Shown in pieces: positions 6,718 through 11,144 of a stretch of DNA of 11,144 bases (position 1 is its first letter; each line of letters begins with the position of its first letter). Under the pieces are notes generated by a model. The model did not search any database. It was not told the DNA's origin and was given only the letters and a program-made list of their open reading frames with translations. The position numbers were made by a program, and so were the translations under genes. This stretch comes from Intestinibacter sp. (GTDB lineage Bacteria; Bacillota; Clostridia; Peptostreptococcales; Peptostreptococcaceae). The stretch lies in assembly GCF_022780145.1 (NCBI RefSeq), contig NZ_JALEXO010000292.1, positions 1-11,144 of the forward strand. The letters are read 5' to 3'.

Positions 6718-6747
6718 ATTTTTTATTTATTCCAAATTTGAATATAT

Positions 6748-7272
6748 CTATTTAAACAACAAATAACATATGTAAACAGAAGCTATGACTCCCGCAAAAT
6801 GACTTAACATTGCACAAATCAAAGTATGACGTGTTTTCTTTATCTTTTGGCTTCCATAATAAATTGCCATAGTATAAAATACAGTCTCTGATGCCCCTAC
6901 AATAGTTGCTCCCATCTTTTCTAATAAAGAATCTACAGATACTCTATTAGCTAGTTCTGAATACATACCTAGCGCCCCACTTCCTGATATAGGCTTCATC
7001 ATTATAAGCCCTATCAATTGCTTCGGTATGTTTAAGATCTTTGCCAATGGTTCAAATATAAACTCAAGCATCTCAATACCTCTGCCTGATTTAAATATTC
7101 CTATAGCTAAAAATATTCCTATTATATAAGGAAGTATATTCCACGCTGTTTTGAGTCCATCAACTGCGCCTACCACAAATGCCTCGTATATATCTATTTT
7201 TTTGTATTTTCCATAAACAACTATTAACAACATTATTACAGGAATAGCCAAATTAGCTACTCTATTGAGCAT
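6748..7272 (-). CDS. spmB: Spore maturation protein SpmB
   Basis: SpmB works with SpmA in the forespore-enclosing membranes and is needed in Bacillus and Clostridium for full dehydration of the spore core, and hence for heat resistance. Both contain a nucleoside-recognition (Gate) type membrane domain. This 174-residue copy matches the usual length. It has several membrane segments (about 7-20, 45-60, 85-92, 120-138 and 152-172) and the conserved motif KPISGSGALGM (93-103), followed by GASETVFYTMAIYYGS (126-141). Its ATG abuts the spmA stop codon (TAGATG), and AGGAGG lies inside the end of spmA, so the genes are translationally coupled. Family assignment is firm. Confidence 0.93.
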   Translation of the reverse strand: MLNRVANLAIPVIMLLIVVYGKYKKIDIYEAFVVGAVDGLKTAWNILPYIIGIFLAIGIFKSGRGIEMLEFIFEPLAKILNIPKQLIGLIMMKPISGSGALGMYSELANRVSVDSLLEKMGATIVGASETVFYTMAIYYGSQKIKKTRHTLICAMLSHFAGVIASVYICYLLFK

Positions 7273-7848
7273 CTATTTTATCCTCCTTTCAAAAATCTTA
7301 CACGATACAATCGCAACTATAGTAGAAACTGTAGTCGCCACAAGAGTAGAAATTATTATTTCATTAGGATTAGCAGAGCCTAAGTCAGCCCTTATTTTTA
7401 GCATAGTAAAAGGTATCAATTGAATAGATGATATATTTATGACTAAAAACATTATCATTTCATCGGATGCTCTATCTTTTTTATCGTTTAAGGTTTGTAG
7501 CTCCTCCATTGCCTTTAATCCAAAAGAAGTTGCGCCATTCCCAGCTCCCAACATATTTAGTATTATGTTCATTATTATGTAATTCATAGCCTTGTGGTTT
7601 TGTGGGATTCGTGGAAATAATTTTTTTAAAATAAAATTCATCCTTACTCCAATTTTATCTATTAATCCAGATTCCTTCGCTATATTCATTATTCCCATCC
7701 AAAGTGACATTATAGCTGCCAAGCTTATAGTAAATTCAATAGCCTTCGAACCTTCATCTAAAATCACTGTATTTAATTGTTGTAAATTATCAAAGTAAAT
7801 ACTCCCCACTATCCCTATAACTATCATATAAAACCATATTTTGCTAAT
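7273..7848 (-). CDS. spmA: Spore maturation protein SpmA, probable ATT start
   Basis: SpmA is the membrane partner of SpmB in spore core dehydration. The family motifs are clear: FPRIP with NHKAMNYIIMN, then LGAGNGATSFGLKAME, in a multi-span membrane protein. The first in-frame ATG is at 7827 and would give 184 residues, but it has no ribosome binding site within reach. The only strong site, AGGTGGGG, lies 27 bases before that ATG and about 6 bases before ATT at 7846-7848. Starting there adds seven residues (ISKIWFY before MIVIG). These align with the N-terminal start of Bacillus SpmA, whose protein reads VNIIWVSLTVIG. I therefore place the start at ATT, giving 191 residues. A frame error in the A-rich leader is an alternative. 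Confidence 0.85.
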   Translation of the reverse strand: MSKIWFYMIVIGIVGSIYFDNLQQLNTVILDEGSKAIEFTISLAAIMSLWMGIMNIAKESGLIDKIGVRMNFILKKLFPRIPQNHKAMNYIIMNIILNMLGAGNGATSFGLKAMEELQTLNDKKDRASDEMIMFLVINISSIQLIPFTMLKIRADLGSANPNEIIISTLVATTVSTIVAIVSCKIFERRIK

Positions 7849-7912
7849 TTTTCCCCACCTCTCTTTAAAATAACATTTTTTTTTACGGAATAATTAATAG
7901 TTACTTTAAATA

Positions 7913-7942
7913 ATTTTATGATGCATTAATACTACTTTATAC
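7913..7942 (-). promoter_or_regulatory. Candidate sigma-E-like promoter for spmAB
   Basis: On the minus strand CATAAAAT (7913-7920) differs at one position from the sigma-E -10 consensus CATACAnT. GTATAAA (7936-7942) stands 15 bases upstream as a partial -35. In Bacillus spmAB is under mother-cell sigma-E control, so the match is sensible. Another similar -10, CATATACT, occurs at 7969-7976. Both are pattern matches only. Confidence 0.35.
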
Positions 7943-7971
7943 TTGAAAGTTTTGCTAGATTATGTTTAAGT
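7943..7971 (+). promoter_or_regulatory. Weak candidate promoter for the nicotinate phosphoribosyltransferase gene
   Basis: TTGAAA (7943-7948) is followed after 17 bases by TTAAGT (7966-7971), a poor -10 that is preceded by an extended TGT element (7963-7965). It lies in the divergent gap shared with spmA. No better plus-strand promoter was seen. Confidence 0.28.
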
Positions 7972-8022
7972 ATATGTATAGGGTTTTTTTATAACTAATT
8001 AAAATATTTAAGGAGAAAAAAA

Positions 8023-9453
8023 ATGCGAAATTTAACTCTACTTACAGATTTATACCAACTTACTATGATGAATGGATATTACGAAAAAAACATTCACGAA
8101 GATATAGTTGTATTTGATATGTTTTTTAGAAAAAACGCTTGCGACGGTGGATACACAATTATTTGCGGCATTGAACAATTAGCTGAGTATATAAATGATT
8201 TGCATTTTTCAGAAGACGATTTAGACTACTTAAGAAGTTTAAATTTATTCTCTGAGGGGTTTTTGAATTTTCTAAAGGATTTTAAATTTACAGGAGATAT
8301 ATACGCAGTTGAAGAAGGAACTATAATGTTCCCTGGTGAACCGATAATAACTGTAAAAGCACCTTTATATCAAGCTCAATTGATAGAAACAGCTTTACTT
8401 AATATAGTTAACTTCCAATCACTAATAGCGACTAAAGCTTCTAGAGTTTGCTATGCTGCTCAAGGGGATCCTGTTCTTGAATTCGGATTAAGAAGAGCTC
8501 AAGGACCAGATGCTGGTACTTATGGAGCAAGAGCCGCAGTTATCGGTGGATGCGCTGGTACAGCCAATGTATTAGCTGGGAAAATGTTTGATATCCCTGT
8601 TGTCGGCACACACGCTCACAGTTGGGTACAAAAATTCGATACTGAATTAGAAGCTTTCCAAGCTTATGCTGACATATACCCAGATAATTGTTTATTATTA
8701 ATCGATACATACAATGTTTTAAAGAGTGGTCTTCCAAACGCTATCAAAGTATTTGATAACTTAACAGCAAAAGGATATAAACCAGCAGGTATACGTATCG
8801 ACTCAGGAGATTTAGAATATCTTTCTAATGAAGTTAAAAAAGGACTTGAAGAAGCAGGATACCATGACCTAAAAATTACTGCTTCAAACGATTTAGATGA
8901 GTACATAATTGCAGATTTAAAATCAAGTGGTACAGCTATTAACTCATGGGGCGTTGGTACTAAATTAATCACATCTGCTGAATCTCCATCATTAGGTGGT
9001 GTTTACAAATTAGCAGGTTCATTCAAAGGTGATGAATTAATACCTAAGATAAAAGTATCTGAAGACCCAGAAAAAATAAATAATCCAGGTTACAAAAAGG
9101 TAGTTAGAATATACGATAGCAACAATGATGCTGGTAGTGACTTAATAATGCTAAAAGACGAAGAAATCGATACTACAAAGCCTCTAACTGTATTCCACCC
9201 TACATACACTTGGAAAAAACTTACTTTTGAAAATTATTCAATTAAAGAGCTTCATAAGCCTTTATTCATAAACGGTGAATGTAAATACGAATACAAACCT
9301 ATAAACGAAATAAAAGCTTATGTAAAATCACAACTTGATACTTTCTGGGACTCTTATAAGAGACTTTCTTCACCTAAGAGATACAAAGTTGATTTATCTC
9401 AAAAACTTTGGGATTTAAAAAATGATTTATTAGAATCAAAAAAAGTGTTTTAA
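8023..9453 (+). CDS. pncB: Nicotinate phosphoribosyltransferase
   Basis: This enzyme joins nicotinate to PRPP, with ATP hydrolysis, to make nicotinate mononucleotide, the first step of the Preiss-Handler route of NAD salvage. It acts in the cytoplasm. The 476 residues match the full-length Firmicute form. Motifs in order are LTDLYQLTM (6-14), FGLRRAQGPD (154-163), GTHAHSW (195-201, with H199 the likely phosphorylated histidine), LIDTYN (227-232) and IRIDSGDL (257-264), the last near the phosphate-binding end of the barrel. The C-terminal part runs to VDLSQKLWDLKNDLL without a break. The start is set by AAGGAG 7 bases before the ATG. An Lrp-type regulator gene follows 36 bases later in the same orientation, with no terminator between them. 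Confidence 0.96.
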   Translation: MRNLTLLTDLYQLTMMNGYYEKNIHEDIVVFDMFFRKNACDGGYTIICGIEQLAEYINDLHFSEDDLDYLRSLNLFSEGFLNFLKDFKFTGDIYAVEEGTIMFPGEPIITVKAPLYQAQLIETALLNIVNFQSLIATKASRVCYAAQGDPVLEFGLRRAQGPDAGTYGARAAVIGGCAGTANVLAGKMFDIPVVGTHAHSWVQKFDTELEAFQAYADIYPDNCLLLIDTYNVLKSGLPNAIKVFDNLTAKGYKPAGIRIDSGDLEYLSNEVKKGLEEAGYHDLKITASNDLDEYIIADLKSSGTAINSWGVGTKLITSAESPSLGGVYKLAGSFKGDELIPKIKVSEDPEKINNPGYKKVVRIYDSNNDAGSDLIMLKDEEIDTTKPLTVFHPTYTWKKLTFENYSIKELHKPLFINGECKYEYKPINEIKAYVKSQLDTFWDSYKRLSSPKRYKVDLSQKLWDLKNDLLESKKVF

Positions 9454-9489
9454 TTAAAATAATTTTTTAGATAAAAGGGGGGTCAATTA

Positions 9490-9918
9490 ATGGACGTTAC
9501 TGATTACAGGATTATAGAAATATTGCAAAAAGATGGTAGAATTTCCATGAAAGACTTAGGAAAAATAGTAGGATTAACTTCTCCTGCTGTTTCTGAAAGA
9601 GTTAAGAGACTAGAGGAATCTGGTGTAATAGAAGGATACAAAGCTATAGTAAACCCAGACGCTTTAGGCAGAGTTATAAAGGCCTTTATCCATATTTCTT
9701 TGCCAAGTGATAAATATGAACTTTTCTTAGAAACTGCTAGAAAGGATCCTCGCATAGTTGAATGTCACCATATTACTGGAGATGATTGTTCATTATTAAA
9801 AGTTATAGTAAAGGATATGTATGAGCTTGAAAATGTCATTGATAGCATAAAATCAATAGGTACAACTAAGACCTCTGTTATTTTATCTACACCTATTCAA
9901 GCTAAATCCATACTATAA
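9490..9918 (+). CDS. Lrp/AsnC family transcriptional regulator
   Basis: This is a small DNA-binding regulator of the feast/famine family, which usually senses amino acids or related metabolites and assembles as dimers to octamers. The 142 residues fit the family. An N-terminal helix-turn-helix occupies about 3-45 (RISMKDLGKIVGLTSPAVSERVKRLEESGVI in outline). An RAM ligand-binding domain covers about 63-138, with the characteristic ECHHITGDDC effector loop at 91-100. The ATG at 9490 has a strong AAGGGGGG site about 7 bases upstream. It lies 36 bases after the nicotinate phosphoribosyltransferase gene and is probably co-transcribed; whether it regulates NAD salvage, itself or distant genes is unknown. 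A hairpin terminator follows. Confidence 0.94.
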   Translation: MDVTDYRIIEILQKDGRISMKDLGKIVGLTSPAVSERVKRLEESGVIEGYKAIVNPDALGRVIKAFIHISLPSDKYELFLETARKDPRIVECHHITGDDCSLLKVIVKDMYELENVIDSIKSIGTTKTSVILSTPIQAKSIL

Positions 9919-9933
9919 TTAAAAATTATTTGG

Positions 9934-9977
9934 AATATAAAAATAGTCTGTCAATCGCAACAGACTATTTTTATATT
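9934..9977. terminator. Bidirectional terminator between convergent genes
   Basis: A perfect 18 bp stem, AATATAAAAATAGTCTGT (9934-9951) with ACAGACTATTTTTATATT (9960-9977), has an 8-base loop. The AGTCTGT core is flanked by A-runs on the left and T-runs on the right, so it can end transcripts from both sides: the lrp-type gene (plus) and the HD-domain gene (minus), whose stop codon begins at the next base. Confidence 0.88.
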
Positions 9978-10688
9978 TTATATTTCTCTATCAGTTTTAT
10001 ATTTATGAAAATAAATAGTTAAAATAAATTCCATATATGTTTTTACAATACCGCTATCTTCAAGTGGATTTAATAAATTTCTAGTTGCAACTAAATCGCA
10101 ATAACCAAGTAATAGTATACCTATTACATCATCACCTAATTTATCAAATTCTCTCCACAATGATTCTTTGCCTATATTGTTGCTTTTGTATATTGATAAT
10201 AAAAACATATGGTATCTTACATATTTAAAAAGCTTTTGAGTAGTAATTTCACTTAAGCCTAAATCCTTACCTAATTTGAGTACAATCTCACCACCTGTCA
10301 CATCGTGACCTTTAAAGTGGGTTACACCTTTAGAATCTATACTTTTAGCCGATGGTTTCCCTATATCATGCAAAAAAATGCCTAATTTTAATATTTGTAA
10401 TATAGGAAATCCAGCTTCATCAGTTGAATTCAAATAATCCCAGACGTATTTTTCTAAATGCTTTGGTAGAAATTCATTTGTTTTTAATATACCTTCAAAA
10501 TACGCTAGGGTATATAAAGAATGCTGAAAAGAATTAACTATATGATATCTGCATTTTCCAACTTCTTTCATATACTTGATATCAGGTATTATTTGTTCTA
10601 ATAGACCTTCTTTATCTAGTTTTTCTATTTCACTAGAGGTATCTTTATATTTTAGACATTCTAATAATTGATTTCCTATCTCATCCAT
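9978..10688 (-). CDS. Stand-alone HD-domain protein, like the C-terminal half of a CCA-adding enzyme
   Basis: This 236-residue protein is a predicted metal-dependent phosphohydrolase of the HD superfamily. Candidate metal ligands are H56 (NSFQHSLYT), H107-D108 (FLHDIGKP), H128 (FKGHDVTGG), H160 and D198. The opening LDKEGLLEQIIPDIKYM (24-40) and the HFKGHDVTGG block resemble the region after the nucleotidyltransferase core in bacterial tRNA CCA-adding and poly(A) polymerase-type proteins. No nucleotidyltransferase motif (GGxxRD or DxD) is present. The ATG at 10688 has AGGGGTG 5 bases upstream, so it looks like an intact gene rather than a fragment. It follows rsmI by 14 bases and is probably co-transcribed with it. 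Substrate unknown; nucleotide or RNA-end hydrolysis is a guess from the family. Confidence 0.8.
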   Translation of the reverse strand: MDEIGNQLLECLKYKDTSSEIEKLDKEGLLEQIIPDIKYMKEVGKCRYHIVNSFQHSLYTLAYFEGILKTNEFLPKHLEKYVWDYLNSTDEAGFPILQILKLGIFLHDIGKPSAKSIDSKGVTHFKGHDVTGGEIVLKLGKDLGLSEITTQKLFKYVRYHMFLLSIYKSNNIGKESLWREFDKLGDDVIGILLLGYCDLVATRNLLNPLEDSGIVKTYMEFILTIYFHKYKTDREI

Positions 10689-10702
10689 CTAATCACCCCT
10701 GT

Positions 10703-11144
10703 TTATAAATCTAATACTTGCTTATACACAACATCTTTTTTTAGCTTTCTATCCTTGCATACGGTCTTTATAGCTTCTTTTTTACTAAAACCATTGTTGA
10801 TTAGCTCTATTACATATTCCCTTTCAGTTAAACTATCGTAGTTGTTCTTTGATTGTTTTTCACCTTCAAACCCACCTACTATTAATACAAATTCACCCTT
10901 TATTTCTTTTTCTTCATAAATTTTTAGGACTGTTTCGATATCTTCTCTTATTACCTCTTGGTATTTTTTAGTTAATTCTCTGTTTACTGCTATTTTTCTA
11001 TTTCCTAGAATCTTTAGCATATCCTTTAGTGTGTCCTTTAATCTATGTGGTGATTCGTAAAAAATCATAGTTCTTTCTTCTTCTTTTAATTCTTCTAGTC
11101 TTTTTCTGCGGATTTTTTTATCTCTATCTAAAAATCCTTCAAAT
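10703..11144 (-). CDS. rsmI: 16S rRNA 2'-O-methyltransferase RsmI, 5' end cut by window edge
   Basis: RsmI uses S-adenosylmethionine to methylate the 2'-oxygen of C1402 in 16S rRNA, near the ribosomal P site. The visible C-terminal 147 codons open with FEGFLDRDKKIRRKRLEELK, continue through the strongly conserved IFYESPHRL, RELTKKYQE and GEFVLIVGG, and end with a small helical tail (LINNGFSKKEAIKTVCKD). Family members are about 280 residues, so roughly the first half lies beyond 11144. The ATG at 11068 is internal, because the upstream codons are clearly RsmI sequence. The first visible base belongs to a split codon. The HD-domain gene follows 14 bases after the stop codon. Confidence 0.95.
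   Translation of the reverse strand, partial: FEGFLDRDKKIRRKRLEELKEEERTMIFYESPHRLKDTLKDMLKILGNRKIAVNRELTKKYQEVIREDIETVLKIYEEKEIKGEFVLIVGGFEGEKQSKNNYDSLTEREYVIELINNGFSKKEAIKTVCKDRKLKKDVVYKQVLDL

Noticed and set aside
11066..11068. The ATG at 11068 as the start of a short protein
   Set aside because: Upstream codons continue conserved RsmI sequence to the window edge, so this methionine is internal.
1..11144. Defence system, prophage, CRISPR array, insertion sequence, tRNA or rRNA gene
   Set aside because: No integrase, transposase, capsid, nuclease-helicase pair, regularly spaced repeats or structural RNA gene could be seen apart from the T-box leader.

Overview
The window is very AT-rich, and its genes use AT-rich codons. 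Ribosome binding sites are strong (AAGGAGG type). It carries sporulation genes (spmA, spmB) and a T-box-controlled metG-tatD operon next to a ribonuclease M5 gene. Together these point to a low-GC, spore-forming anaerobic Firmicute, most likely a clostridium of the Peptostreptococcaceae type. The genus is inferred; no rRNA is present to confirm it.

Layout, left to right. Positions 1-412 (minus) hold the 5' part of rnmV, the 5S rRNA maturase. A 247 bp AT-rich gap with small palindromes leads to a plus-strand metallophosphoesterase (678-1223), which ends at a clean terminator. Three minus-strand genes follow in tight order of transcription: an LpdD-like small protein (TTG start), a DUF3786 protein abutting it, and a membrane-anchored SH3-SGNH hydrolase. 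They have their own promoter (3218-3246). Next, still on the minus strand, come tatD and metG. They form one operon behind a methionine T-box riboswitch in which promoter, AUG specifier, antiterminator and terminator can all be read. A 77-residue orphan gene and the spmB-spmA pair lie upstream of metG.

Plus-strand genes resume at 8023 with a nicotinate phosphoribosyltransferase (NAD salvage) and an Lrp/AsnC regulator, probably co-transcribed. They end at a long bidirectional hairpin, shared with a converging minus-strand pair: a stand-alone HD-domain protein and the 3' part of rsmI (16S rRNA 2'-O-methyltransferase), which runs off the right edge.

Most of the window is housekeeping: rRNA processing and modification, tRNA charging, NAD salvage and spore maturation. 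tatD and rnmV are commonly neighbours in Firmicutes. Here about 2.9 kb separates them, holding the metallophosphoesterase and the LpdD-like/DUF3786/SH3-SGNH operon. That interval is the least understood part and the best place to look for something new. Other points worth checking are an apparent ATT start codon for spmA, a catalytic-motif substitution in the metallophosphoesterase, and the HD protein, which resembles the C-terminal half of a CCA-adding enzyme without its nucleotidyltransferase half. I see no mobile element, CRISPR array, tRNA or rRNA gene.
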